Shown: piece by piece, positions 32,805 through 42,323 of the stretch | Layout of the letters: each line of letters begins with the position of its first letter | How positions within the stretch are numbered: the first letter of the stretch is position 1 | Notes under the pieces: generated by a model | The model's database searches: none | What the model was told of the DNA's origin: nothing | Seen by the model: only the letters and a program-made list of their open reading frames with translations | NCBI GenBank assembly: GCA_021287165.1 | Contig: JAJTAY010000030.1 | Span: forward strand, 1 to 58,754 | Reading direction: 5' to 3' | DNA length: 58,754 nt | Source: Bacteroidia bacterium | GTDB lineage: Bacteria; Bacteroidota; Bacteroidia; Bacteroidales; F082 | Program-made: the position numbers and the translations under genes

Positions 32805-34541
32805 TCAGAAATTGGGGAAAATAGCCGGCGCAGGGTACATGGCCTTAATCACCTTGCGGATGCGGGCATCGCCCAGCGGTGTGTTGTAGAAAAACGACTC
32901 GCCCGGAATCCCCACCTGACGATTGTATTTGATCTGCTCTGCTATCAGCTCGGGATCGGTGAGGCCGGCAGAACCATAAAGAATTAGGCCAGGCGCAAGG
33001 CGTTGCTTGTTGCCGTCGCTGTTGGCCATAAAATAGTTGAGCATTTCGTCAACGGTCGACCGATAGCCCTGAATAGTGTAGCGATAGCATTGCACCATCA
33101 TTACCTGTACATTGTTCTGGCTCAGCCATACAGGCCATTCCTGCATCAGGTTTTCGAAAGCCCAGGGGTAGGGATTGGGTGATGAAGCAACAAGGACGTG
33201 AGGTTTGGCGGCTTTCACGGTTTGGTAGAGCGTGCCGGCAAAATTGTTGAGGATATTGGCACGCCATCGCACCCACTGCCAGTTATTGGGATCATTGGGC
33301 GGGTTAGCGCCATTGTGCTCGGCTTTGTAACGGTTTACGGTGTATTCATCGTAACCTGCATTGCGCGGCATGGCAGGCAAGCGGTCGTCGCCCTGCACCC
33401 CATCTATGTCGTAATTGTTTACGGCCTCCATGATGAGGTCGAGAATAAACTGCTGCACCTCAGGGTTATAGGCGTTGTAATAAAAATCAGAGCTGTTGTA
33501 ATTGGATGCCTGTCCAGCGTTATTAATACCCAGCCAATGAGGGCGCACCGCCAGAATGCGGTCGTTTTGCGGTGTGGGTGCCGAGCCCCAGCGGGCCATA
33601 AAGCCGTATTCGTACCACAAAATTACCTTAAGGCCTTCGGCATGGGCCACAGTGATCAGATCGGTCAGCGGGTCGTCGGTAAGACCACTGTAGCCTGGGG
33701 TAAACATTCCCTCACGTGCATCGGCGTAGGTAGAATTTGCTGCAAGGGTCTGACTGGGGTAGAGGGTGCGTGTTTTAGCCCAGGCACAAACATACAAGGC
33801 GTTGAAATTAAGCTCTTTGGCCATTGCTACTCCTGCCTGGATGTTTGGCAGGCTGGTAAGGAAAGGCGTATGTGTGGGATCGGGAATCCAGAAACCGCGT
33901 ATGGCAGTTTCCTGTGGCAGTACAGTAGTGTTGATGGTGTATTGCCTTGTAGTTCCATCTTCGGCAGTTACCACCACAGGCAGAGGTTGGCTTAAGTTGA
34001 CGGTGCTGCCGCTGGCCGGTTGAACGGTAGCAAATGGCGAAACATCCATTTGTATGAGCACCTCGTTGAGGTTGGTGCCAAAAGGCACCTCAAGGGCTAT
34101 ATTGTTCCCGCTGATCTGGCCCGTGCGGAATAGATCGGGGAATCGTACAGCCAAAAGCTGGTTCTGATTGCTTGCCTGATAGGTAACCGTTGCGGTATAG
34201 CGTACTATTTCGGCGCCTTTGCGCAGCGAAAACTCCAGCGGGTTGCTGAAGTCATAGGCAAAGCCCGAAGGCGGGGTCAGGGTGGCGCCTTCGTTGTAGG
34301 TAACCGTAACCTGCAAGTTTCTTATATCGGCACTGCGCGGAATGGCTGCCGTAATGGTTTTGTTCTGCTGGTTAATGGTGGCCGTGATGGTCGGGTTCAA
34401 ACCGCTGAATATAAAACTTTTTATCATCAGGGTATCTACCGGATCAGGGTCAGGGTCGGGCTTGGGCGGATCGTTTTTCTTGCAGGCCACGGCGCTGAGC
34501 AGGCCAAGCACCAGGAACAGGTAAAGCAGGCTACGTTTCAT
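32805..34541 (-). CDS. Lipoprotein with tandem Ig-like domains and GHL10 domain
   Basis: A 578-residue lipoprotein: signal with lipobox AVAC (Cys20) and a Pro/Asp linker (KPDPDPDPVD), two Ig-like/DUF5018-type modules (~37-210), and a C-terminal GHL10 domain (RGFWIPDPTHTPF ... NYDIDGVQGDDRLPAMP ... YPWAFENLMQEWP ... VQVMMVQCYRY). The N-terminal modules resemble those of the neighbouring DUF4623 lipoprotein. The Lys-rich start after the lipid Cys (CKKNDPP) and the PUL setting suggest surface display. It lies 12 nt before the DUF5009 gene. Confidence 0.87.
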   Translation of the reverse strand: MKRSLLYLFLVLGLLSAVACKKNDPPKPDPDPDPVDTLMIKSFIFSGLNPTITATINQQNKTITAAIPRSADIRNLQVTVTYNEGATLTPPSGFAYDFSNPLEFSLRKGAEIVRYTATVTYQASNQNQLLAVRFPDLFRTGQISGNNIALEVPFGTNLNEVLIQMDVSPFATVQPASGSTVNLSQPLPVVVTAEDGTTRQYTINTTVLPQETAIRGFWIPDPTHTPFLTSLPNIQAGVAMAKELNFNALYVCAWAKTRTLYPSQTLAANSTYADAREGMFTPGYSGLTDDPLTDLITVAHAEGLKVILWYEYGFMARWGSAPTPQNDRILAVRPHWLGINNAGQASNYNSSDFYYNAYNPEVQQFILDLIMEAVNNYDIDGVQGDDRLPAMPRNAGYDEYTVNRYKAEHNGANPPNDPNNWQWVRWRANILNNFAGTLYQTVKAAKPHVLVASSPNPYPWAFENLMQEWPVWLSQNNVQVMMVQCYRYTIQGYRSTVDEMLNYFMANSDGNKQRLAPGLILYGSAGLTDPELIAEQIKYNRQVGIPGESFFYNTPLGDARIRKVIKAMYPAPAIFPNF

Positions 34542-34609
34542 GGTGTTTTGTATTTAAGTCCGGAGGACTTGTTGGTCCTCCGGACGATTTTAATCGAAAA
34601 AAATAATCG

Positions 34610-36277
34610 TTAATTCGAGAACTGGTGTACTATGAACCCGTTGTTAAGACCAAAGCTCATGGCGCGGGGCTTGCCATCGGTGCCAAATCCTACCTGATGG
34701 GTAGCACCTACCCATACCGCTGCGGCAGCGCCAAAGTTGTGCCTGAACACGCGTTTTTGGGCAATGTTGTTGTTGTTCAGGTTACTGAGCTTTTGCACAA
34801 TGCCAGTGCCTTCGGTAATGTTGATAATATCGTAATAAATGCCTTTATCCTCTGCCGTGGAGCCTTCCCATTCACGGTTAACTACATAGGAGAGGTATAG
34901 TCCGCCGTTGTATTCCCAAACACGGAAATCGTAGGAGCGCGACTGAATCATGGGTTCCGACGATTCATACAGGAAAGTGCCATCATACTTCATAACGGCA
35001 ACGCCCATCTCGGCACCTGTTACCAGCAATTTGTCTGCCTCGCCCGGAATTGAGCTCACACGGCCATACTGACCCATGCGAAGTGCAACGGTGGGTGTTA
35101 CGGGCAACACTGTTGGACCACTGACTTGTCCGTTGCTGAAGCTCCAAACGTAGAACTCGCTTGCATTGTTGGGCCATGCAAAGTTGGAGGCAAAGATGTA
35201 GCCGTTTTCCGGTGGATTACCTATAACTGAAATGGCATCGCCAAGGCGGATGTTGGAAGCCGGAATCGTGTAGCTCAGCACCAGCTCCGGTGTGGCATCA
35301 TCACGACCGTCCCACTTATAGACCTTGAATACCTGCTCGGGATTCATCACCATATTGGAAAGGAAGATTTTTCCATCTACAACCCTGACATCCGACAGCA
35401 ACCAAGTGCCTCCGGTTACCACATCTGTAAGCGGCATTTCAGTCGGGTCGGCTGTGGGCGTATTCATATCCCATACATAAAGGTGGTTTCCGTCCTTGCG
35501 CGATGCAGCATAAACGTAACGACCGTCGAAGGCCAGGCCGCGGGTGTTTTCGTTGTTGATGATCGAAGGCACCAGACCCGACTTGCCGCTGCGGTCGAGC
35601 AATACGGTAGTTTTTGTAGGATCGAAGCCGGCCTGAATTACATTGGCTACCACGTTATATACCGAGGTTGTGCCAGCATAAGTCACAGTAATGGTTTTAG
35701 CCGTACTCAGATCGAGAGTATCACCTTGACCAGAAGTAGTATAGGTGGCACCGGCAGGCAGAATGCTGATCTGGTCGATCACGGCTTTGATGTTCTGCAA
35801 AACATTGATGGTTACAGTAATGCGCTTTTCTCCCTGATTGATCTCAGATGGATAGATTTCGCCTGAACTGTGCGATTTGAAGCGAATGCTCGAAATTACC
35901 CCCGAGGTGGGTGCTGCCCTTTCGACGGTAACACGATAGGTGTTCGACTGATCGCCATTGGTAACCACAAAATTACGGGGCTCAGTAAAGTTAATGGGGG
36001 CCCCGGAAGCGGGTACTACCTGTGCACCATCAGAAACCTTGATGTCGGTAACCAGTGCAGTGAGGTTGGTTTCGAAAGGCACTACAACGAGGATATTCAG
36101 GTTTTCAATGACACCTTCCACACGCTGGTTTCCAGCCTGTCCGGCATTTGTGATAGCAAAGCTGATAATCTTTGCTTCCTTTGGTTCTGGTTTTGGGTCG
36201 TCTTTCTTGCAGGCAACCATTGTGGCGGAGGCGATGAGGAGCATCATCAGCCAGTTGCTGAAACGGATTTTTTTCAT
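34610..36277 (-). CDS. Surface lipoprotein with Ig-like modules and a DUF4623-type domain
   Basis: A 555-residue lipoprotein: lipobox MVAC (Cys23) followed by KKDDPKPEPKEA, two Ig-like (DUF5018-type) modules to ~residue 215, then one DUF4623-type unit (FDPTKTTVLLDRSGKSGLV ... AASRKDGNHLYVWD ... NIRLGDAISVIGNPP ... GAEMGVAVMKYDG). This C-terminal unit is homologous to both halves of the T9SS protein at the end of the PUL. It is in the position usually taken by surface glycan-binding proteins, right after SusD. No ligand can be named. Confidence 0.85.
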   Translation of the reverse strand: MKKIRFSNWLMMLLIASATMVACKKDDPKPEPKEAKIISFAITNAGQAGNQRVEGVIENLNILVVVPFETNLTALVTDIKVSDGAQVVPASGAPINFTEPRNFVVTNGDQSNTYRVTVERAAPTSGVISSIRFKSHSSGEIYPSEINQGEKRITVTINVLQNIKAVIDQISILPAGATYTTSGQGDTLDLSTAKTITVTYAGTTSVYNVVANVIQAGFDPTKTTVLLDRSGKSGLVPSIINNENTRGLAFDGRYVYAASRKDGNHLYVWDMNTPTADPTEMPLTDVVTGGTWLLSDVRVVDGKIFLSNMVMNPEQVFKVYKWDGRDDATPELVLSYTIPASNIRLGDAISVIGNPPENGYIFASNFAWPNNASEFYVWSFSNGQVSGPTVLPVTPTVALRMGQYGRVSSIPGEADKLLVTGAEMGVAVMKYDGTFLYESSEPMIQSRSYDFRVWEYNGGLYLSYVVNREWEGSTAEDKGIYYDIINITEGTGIVQKLSNLNNNNIAQKRVFRHNFGAAAAVWVGATHQVGFGTDGKPRAMSFGLNNGFIVHQFSN

Positions 36278-36312
36278 GGTTTTATTTTTTGGATGTTAGT
36301 GAATAGTAATCA

Positions 36313-37788
36313 TTATCTGCCGCCGTCCCACCATATTCGGGTATATTGGCTGTCGCCTCCCATGCGGGCCACAGCGGCATTGTAGTTGTCGGCATTGCTC
36401 TGTCGTTCGTAATCGGGGAAAGGCTTGCGCCTTGGCATTTGCTCATTGCCGGGGAAAGTGTAGACTGGTTGACGCATTTGCGGGAAGCCGCTCTGGCGCA
36501 CCACCGACCAGGCCTCATGTCCGTTGGGATAGAGCGCAATCCATCGCTGTGTGAAAATCTGCTCCAACGCTTTTGATGGGTCGAATTTGGCCGGACCGTT
36601 CAGATAGGCGTTGATGGTGTCGTTGCCAAAGATGCCAAACTGGTTCAAAGAGGCCACAATGCCCTCGTTGTAATAGCTTTCGGCATTGCCGGCAATGAAG
36701 CCTTTTTGTGCGGCCTCTGCCTTCAGGAAACAGCTTTCGGCATAGCTGAGCAGCACATGTGGTGTGCGATCCTGCAGGAAATATGGCCCTATGTCGCAAA
36801 AATCGGGCTTAAAATGGCTGTCGCGCTGCTCGCTCAGCAATGAATGCGGCTGGCCGTTGGGCAGGCCCACATATTGACCGGCTGCATTGGGTGCGGCATA
36901 AACAAATAGCCTTGGGTCATTCAGGTTGTTCAGGATGTCGTACATGGTCTTGCTCAGACGCACTTCGTCCCAACCAGCCACGAATGAAAGAGGATTTTTC
37001 ACGTGGTAGGTGGGGCCGGCCGGATCGGGGATGATGCGCGCAGCCTGTTGTAAACTGGAAATGGTTTGATCAGGGTTTATCTGCTGCAAACCAGGCAGTA
37101 TCAGAGAGGTAAACTCCGGAGTGTTGGAAGCCCTGAGGGCAATGCGCAAATAAAGTGTATTGGCAAATCTTTTCCAGCTGTCGAGATTGCCCTGATAAAG
37201 CACATCTGCTGCGCCATATCCCTGATAGCCAAACCCTTGATATTTCTCGATGTTGGCCACTGCTTCGCGGAGTTCTTTTAACAGATCCAGGTAAATATCC
37301 TTCTGGCTATCGAAAGGCGGCTTGATTTCTTTAAACGCTTTGAAATAGGGCATATCGCCATACATATCAGTTACCTGCTGCATCATATACACATTCCAGA
37401 CACGGGCCACGTTCTCTTTGATGGGGTTTTCGATCTCCCGCGAAAGGTTCATCACGTGGTAGTTGTAGTGCAATGGGGCAAAGTTGGCCCGCGAATAATA
37501 CCACTCCCAAACGTCGTTCCATGCACGTGGCTCATAGTTGTCGGAGGTGAAGTTGGCCCCCACCTGAATGTTGGCAAAATGCTGGGCATATACCGATCCG
37601 CTGATCTGATGCATCCACTGCCAGATGCCTACGCTTAGCCCCGAGCCGGTAACAAGAGAACGCGTGAACAAGGGCCCCGGATCGATACGGGTGCTGGTGG
37701 TTTTCGGGCGGTCGAGCTCTTCAAAATTCTTGGTACAGGCTGCCAGCATTAACCCTGCCAAAACGAATGTTAATATCTTGTTTTTCAT
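36313..37788 (-). CDS. SusD/RagB-family surface glycan-binding lipoprotein
   Basis: A 491-residue lipoprotein with lipobox LAAC (Cys18) and CTKNFEELDRPKTTS after it. It has the mostly helical SusD fold: an early NFEELDRPKTTSTRI block, helical SWKRFANTLYLRIALRA, AESCFLKAEAAQKGF and the C-terminal TQRWIALYPNGHEAW region. It pairs with the SusC protein encoded 18 nt upstream, closing its pore like a lid and delivering oligosaccharide. Of the SusD-like groups it most resembles the SusD/RagB type 2. Confidence 0.92.
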   Translation of the reverse strand: MKNKILTFVLAGLMLAACTKNFEELDRPKTTSTRIDPGPLFTRSLVTGSGLSVGIWQWMHQISGSVYAQHFANIQVGANFTSDNYEPRAWNDVWEWYYSRANFAPLHYNYHVMNLSREIENPIKENVARVWNVYMMQQVTDMYGDMPYFKAFKEIKPPFDSQKDIYLDLLKELREAVANIEKYQGFGYQGYGAADVLYQGNLDSWKRFANTLYLRIALRASNTPEFTSLILPGLQQINPDQTISSLQQAARIIPDPAGPTYHVKNPLSFVAGWDEVRLSKTMYDILNNLNDPRLFVYAAPNAAGQYVGLPNGQPHSLLSEQRDSHFKPDFCDIGPYFLQDRTPHVLLSYAESCFLKAEAAQKGFIAGNAESYYNEGIVASLNQFGIFGNDTINAYLNGPAKFDPSKALEQIFTQRWIALYPNGHEAWSVVRQSGFPQMRQPVYTFPGNEQMPRRKPFPDYERQSNADNYNAAVARMGGDSQYTRIWWDGGR

Positions 37789-37806
37789 AGTCTTAAACTT
37801 TTTCTG

Positions 37807-40800
37807 TTAAAATGACAGTTTGAGGCTCATGCCCATATTGCGCAATTCGGGATAGGCATAAATTTCGTAACCTGGGTTGTTGCCCGTGCCAAAGGTCGAT
37901 TCGGGCGAGATGTTTTTGGTTTTACGCATCAGATAAGCCAGGTTGTTGGCAAACACGGAAACCGACAGCTCGCTGAAGGGTGTGTTTTTGAGCTGCTGAC
38001 TGCCAAAGTTGTAGCCTAGGCTAAGCGTGCGGAAACGGATATACGAAGCGTCGTAAACGAAGGCTTCGTGAATGCGAGAAACGCGATCCCAATATTTTTG
38101 CGGGTCAACGGCAAATGTGCCTTCTACCCCATTTTTTACGCCTGTGACCATGTAGCCCATATTGAAATCCTCCGGACGAATATTGGGATCGCCTGCATCC
38201 TGAGCCAGTTTCACGGCCCTGTACCATTCATCGCGCCCTTCGAGGGTAAAGCCCAGAGTACCATATTCAGCACCAACCATATTGGTGACCGAAAATAGCT
38301 GATGACCCAGTTTACTATCGAACTGCAGGCTTGCAAACCAACGCTTGTACTCGAACTGGCTGCTGAGCCCCATCAGGTATTTTGGCGTGGCGTTGCCAAG
38401 TACATTATCGTCGAGTATTGCGCCAGAGGGTGCTGTTTTTAAGCGCGGCAGATTCTCCGAATCGAGGATAATGCGTCCCTGATCGTCGCGGTCAAAAGCC
38501 GTTCCGAGCATTACGCCTGCGGGTTCTCCGAGGCGGGCCACCACGCGCATCCCCGAAACGCCTCCCTGTGTGATGAGGTCGATCTGGTCGCTCAGCTCTT
38601 CTACATTACTCCACTGACGGGTGAAGTTGATTCCGACACCCCAGCGCATAACCGGCTTGTAGATGATTCTGTAATTGGTGGCCAGCTCAATACCGCTATT
38701 GTTTACGAAGCCCGAGTTGATAAAGCCCGAATTAAATCCCGACGAAGGCGGCAGCGGATTGTTGAAGATCTGGTTGCGCGTGCCGGTTTGATACAATGCC
38801 AAATCAGCGCTCAGGCGGTTTTTCCACATGGCCAGTTGCACGCCAACTTCCTTGCTCACAGTATATTCGCTTCGCAGATTGGGCTCGGGGCGGTCGGCAT
38901 TGAAAAAGCCATATGGCAGGCCGTTGAACTGGTTGGGCGTTGTGCCATACTGAAAGTACCGCTGTCCGGCGATATTGCCTCCTGAACCTACCCCGGCCCA
39001 CGAAGCACGCAGTTTAAGCAGGTCGATGGTTTCGGGCAGGGTGAAGGTTTCGTTGAGCAGCCAGCTCAGACTCACCGAGGGATACTGATACGACCAGTAT
39101 TTAGGTGCCAACACCGAGGTCCAGTCGTTGCGGAATGTCAGGTCGAGAAACACCATGCGGCGATAGTCGGTGCTGAGCATGGCGTAGAGCGAGTGAATAC
39201 GAATGTCGGTCATCCCATTGGAAACCACAGGATTGACGAAGTTCTGAATCACATAAGGGCCAAATTCGTTGATGAGGCCGCTCTCCGACGAGGCGCTCAG
39301 GCCACGGAAGCTACGCTGCATAATGTTGCCGCCGCCCGAGATGCTGAGGAAGATTTTATCCATTTGTTTACTCCCGCTAAGCAGGAAGTCGTAATTGCCT
39401 TCCATAACCTGCAGGCGCTGGAAGCTGCCGGTGGCCTTGCCTTCGGCCTTGAAATAGGTTTTGTCGGCAGTGATGCGTTGGCGTTCATCGTTGTAGAAGT
39501 CGAGGCCGGCTTTAGTGGTAAGTCTGAGGTCGAATCCCAGATCGAAGAGTTTTTTCAGGTCGAGGTTCAGGCTGGCAAAGCCCATCATGCGGTCGCGGCG
39601 GTCGGCATTGGTGTTGCGGTTCACCGCCCAGTAGGGATTGTTGAGCAGGGGCGAGCTGGCATAAACGGGGTCCTGGTTAAGGCTCACGCTGCCATCGCTG
39701 TTGCGCCTGTAGCGGCTGGTCCACACTACCGGAAAGCCGTTCACTGTGCGGTAAGGGTCAAGTTGATCGAGGCCCACCGATACAGGTTTGAGTGTAAAAA
39801 GGTAGATGGGATTGTCGGGCGAACCGGCCAGGTTGGGCCTGTTGCGTGCCGACTGACTGATATAATTGGCACGGGCATCGAAGGTGAGAAAATCGGAGAG
39901 TTTTGACTCGTAGCGCAGGTTGAACGATTTTTTGTCGAAGCGGTTGGTAGGAATCAGGCCATTGTTACGATTCCACGAGGTAGAGAAGAAAATGGCATTG
40001 GTTTCGCCGCGCTTGTCGATGCTCAGCGAATGGTCCATATTAAAGTCGTAACGGAAAAAATCGTCATAGGGATGATTTTCCGACGGGTTAAGCGCCTGCG
40101 TTTCTCCAAGGAAGTTGGTAACATTTTGTCCGGTCATCTTTGGTCCCCAGCTGCGCGGGTTTAGCTGGCCAAAGTTGCCACCCGAACCTTGTGCAAACAG
40201 ATTTTGAAGGTCGGGTTTGATAAGGGGTTGCTGGGTGCTGAACATGGTTTGGTAGCTGATGCCCAGGCCTTCCTTGCGCGAGCCGCTTTTGGTGGTGATG
40301 ATGATCACACCGTTTTGCCCGCGTGCGCCGTAGAGGGCCGAAGCTGCTCCGCCCTTTAGCACCGAAATGGACTCAATGTCGTCGAAGTTGATATTGTTGA
40401 TGGCGCTGCCATAGTCGAAACCGCCAAACAAGCCACCCGAGCTTCCGCCCGAATTGTCAACGGGCACCCCGTCGATCACGAACAGCGGGTCGTTGCTGCC
40501 GGTGAGTGAGTTGGCGCCGCGGATAAGAATTTTCTGCGAGCCCCCTGCCCCGCTGCCCGATTCGCTGATCTGCAAACCGGCCACCTGCCCGGCCAAACCG
40601 GTCAGGGGCGAAATGCGGTTGGTGGTTTGGAGATTGTTGGCGTCCACTTGCTGCACCGAATAGCCCAAAGCCTTCGATTCGCGTTTGATGCCCAAAGCCG
40701 TTACCACCATCTCCTGCAATTGCTGGGCTGCAATGGAGAGTACTATTTCTACCTGATTTCGGCCCTGCACATTGACCTTGCGGGTAGTGTAGCCCACATA

Positions 40801-41022
40801 GCTCACCTCGATCTCCTCACGGCCCGGAGGAAGCTCGATGGTGAAGCGGCCATCAAGATCGGTGGTAACACCTGTAAGGGTACCTGTGACCACGATATTG
40901 GCGCCTGGAAGGGTCTGGCCTTCGGTGTCGCGCACCACTCCGCTGAGCTGCCGCTGTCCGAAAAGCTCGGCACCGGTGAAGAGCAGGGCCATGAAGATTA
41001 AAATGTTAAACAACTTTCTCAT
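37807..41022 (-). CDS. SusC/RagA-family TonB-dependent outer-membrane transporter
   Basis: A 1071-residue TonB-dependent importer. Signal peptide, then a carboxypeptidase-like domain (LSGVVRDTEGQTLPGANIVV), a TonB box-type region (QLQEMVVTALGIKRESKALGY), the plug (IRGANSLTGSNDPLFVIDGVPVD, ISVLKGGAASALYGARGQNGVI) and a 22-strand barrel ending MGMSLKLSF. It starts the SusCD part of the PUL, 46 nt after the ROK gene. No anti-sigma-interacting N-terminal extension is visible, consistent with ROK rather than sigma/anti-sigma control. Confidence 0.96.
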   Translation of the reverse strand: MRKLFNILIFMALLFTGAELFGQRQLSGVVRDTEGQTLPGANIVVTGTLTGVTTDLDGRFTIELPPGREEIEVSYVGYTTRKVNVQGRNQVEIVLSIAAQQLQEMVVTALGIKRESKALGYSVQQVDANNLQTTNRISPLTGLAGQVAGLQISESGSGAGGSQKILIRGANSLTGSNDPLFVIDGVPVDNSGGSSGGLFGGFDYGSAINNINFDDIESISVLKGGAASALYGARGQNGVIIITTKSGSRKEGLGISYQTMFSTQQPLIKPDLQNLFAQGSGGNFGQLNPRSWGPKMTGQNVTNFLGETQALNPSENHPYDDFFRYDFNMDHSLSIDKRGETNAIFFSTSWNRNNGLIPTNRFDKKSFNLRYESKLSDFLTFDARANYISQSARNRPNLAGSPDNPIYLFTLKPVSVGLDQLDPYRTVNGFPVVWTSRYRRNSDGSVSLNQDPVYASSPLLNNPYWAVNRNTNADRRDRMMGFASLNLDLKKLFDLGFDLRLTTKAGLDFYNDERQRITADKTYFKAEGKATGSFQRLQVMEGNYDFLLSGSKQMDKIFLSISGGGNIMQRSFRGLSASSESGLINEFGPYVIQNFVNPVVSNGMTDIRIHSLYAMLSTDYRRMVFLDLTFRNDWTSVLAPKYWSYQYPSVSLSWLLNETFTLPETIDLLKLRASWAGVGSGGNIAGQRYFQYGTTPNQFNGLPYGFFNADRPEPNLRSEYTVSKEVGVQLAMWKNRLSADLALYQTGTRNQIFNNPLPPSSGFNSGFINSGFVNNSGIELATNYRIIYKPVMRWGVGINFTRQWSNVEELSDQIDLITQGGVSGMRVVARLGEPAGVMLGTAFDRDDQGRIILDSENLPRLKTAPSGAILDDNVLGNATPKYLMGLSSQFEYKRWFASLQFDSKLGHQLFSVTNMVGAEYGTLGFTLEGRDEWYRAVKLAQDAGDPNIRPEDFNMGYMVTGVKNGVEGTFAVDPQKYWDRVSRIHEAFVYDASYIRFRTLSLGYNFGSQQLKNTPFSELSVSVFANNLAYLMRKTKNISPESTFGTGNNPGYEIYAYPELRNMGMSLKLSF

Positions 41023-41068
41023 ACCGTGTTTGGTTAATTGATGCGGTTATTTTGTTTTAACTGGTTTT

Positions 41069-42313
41069 TCAGAAATAGACGGGGTTTTCGACAATGCGGT
41101 TTTGCAACAGCTCGAAATGTTCGAAAACCAAAGCGCCAACTCCTTTGAGCAGGGCCAGATCGCCAAGGGCCGAAGCTTCTATTCTGCACATTTTAAGCGG
41201 ATTGATGAGCGCCGATTCGGCCATGCCCGAGCGCATAGGGTCGAGGATAATGTTGCCTAGCCGTGCAAACTTTCCGCCAAGCACCACCAATTCCGGATTT
41301 AGCAAATTGATGATGTTGCCAAGGGCATAGCCGAGGGTGCGGCCCATTTGCTGTATCAGCCTGATGGAGAGCTGATCGCCCTTGAGTGCGGCATCGAGTA
41401 TCTGATCATATCGTATGCCTTCCGGACCATCACCCGACAACAGAGAGGGCTGGCTTTCGGCAAGCTGCTGCATAAACTGCTCCTCGAGCGCATGGCCGCC
41501 AACCAGGGTTCCAAGGCAACCCACTTTGCCGCAAAGGCAAATTTTTTCCTGATTTCCAAAGTGCATATGACCGAATTCGCCGGCGTAACCTGCCGAGCCG
41601 CTCACCAGACTGTCGTTGACGATAAGCGCGGTGCCAAGTCCACGGCTGAGGTTGATAATCACGGCGTTGGATGCGTTCATGGCATGGCCCAGGTTCTTTT
41701 CGGCCATGCCCAGGCAGCGGGTGTCGTTTTCGATGAAAACAGGGGTGTTGAAGTGGTCGGACAGATATGTTGCCAACGGCCTATCCATAAAGTTGAAATA
41801 AGTAATCGATTTGCCCGACTCGGTGTTTACGCGTCCGGTAATACCCAGGCCCATGCCCAGCACGGTGTCTTCCTTCACCTCACAGCCTTCGAGGCATTGG
41901 CTGATAAAATCCATAACCTCGTTGAGACATTCCTGGGTGTTTTCTAACTTAAAATCTGTTTTCTGTCTGTATTTGAGCACATTAAGTCCGGGGTCGATAA
42001 GCGCAACCGAAATACGTTTTATTGAAACCTCTACGGCAATGGCGAAAAAGTTGGGGTTGTTGAGGGCATAAAGCAAGGGCTTCCGGCCATTCTGGTTCTC
42101 CTTTTTCCCTACTACCTTCAGCAGGCCTTCCTCCTGAAGCTCGTTGACCAACTTTATTCCCGTGGGAATGCTCACGTCGAGCTTTCGGCAGATTTCGGGG
42201 ATGGTGATGGCTTCGCCCTGTTGCGAGATGGCCTGAATAATCCTGAGCTTACGCTGTGCGTTGCGGTTCTTGGTAGCAGCATCGTCCTGATGCTTGTTGA
42301 AAATCGTTTTCAT
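41069..42313 (-). CDS. ROK-family transcriptional regulator
   Basis: A 414-residue NagC/Mlc-type repressor. An N-terminal winged helix-turn-helix (NRNAQRKLRIIQAISQQGEAITIPEICRKLDVSIPTGIKLVNEL) is followed by a ROK sugar-binding domain with ITGRVN, LSRGLGTALIV, GEFGHMHFG and the zinc motif CLCGKVGCLGT. The start at 42313 lies 10 nt after the stop of the phosphodiester glycosidase gene; a longer frame overlapping that gene is not credible. It precedes SusC by 46 nt. In place of the usual HTCS or ECF sigma pair it is the only regulator in the PUL. A palindrome before the operon is its likely operator. Confidence 0.92.
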   Translation of the reverse strand: MKTIFNKHQDDAATKNRNAQRKLRIIQAISQQGEAITIPEICRKLDVSIPTGIKLVNELQEEGLLKVVGKKENQNGRKPLLYALNNPNFFAIAVEVSIKRISVALIDPGLNVLKYRQKTDFKLENTQECLNEVMDFISQCLEGCEVKEDTVLGMGLGITGRVNTESGKSITYFNFMDRPLATYLSDHFNTPVFIENDTRCLGMAEKNLGHAMNASNAVIINLSRGLGTALIVNDSLVSGSAGYAGEFGHMHFGNQEKICLCGKVGCLGTLVGGHALEEQFMQQLAESQPSLLSGDGPEGIRYDQILDAALKGDQLSIRLIQQMGRTLGYALGNIINLLNPELVVLGGKFARLGNIILDPMRSGMAESALINPLKMCRIEASALGDLALLKGVGALVFEHFELLQNRIVENPVYF

Positions 42314-42323
42314 ATTTGGTTTC

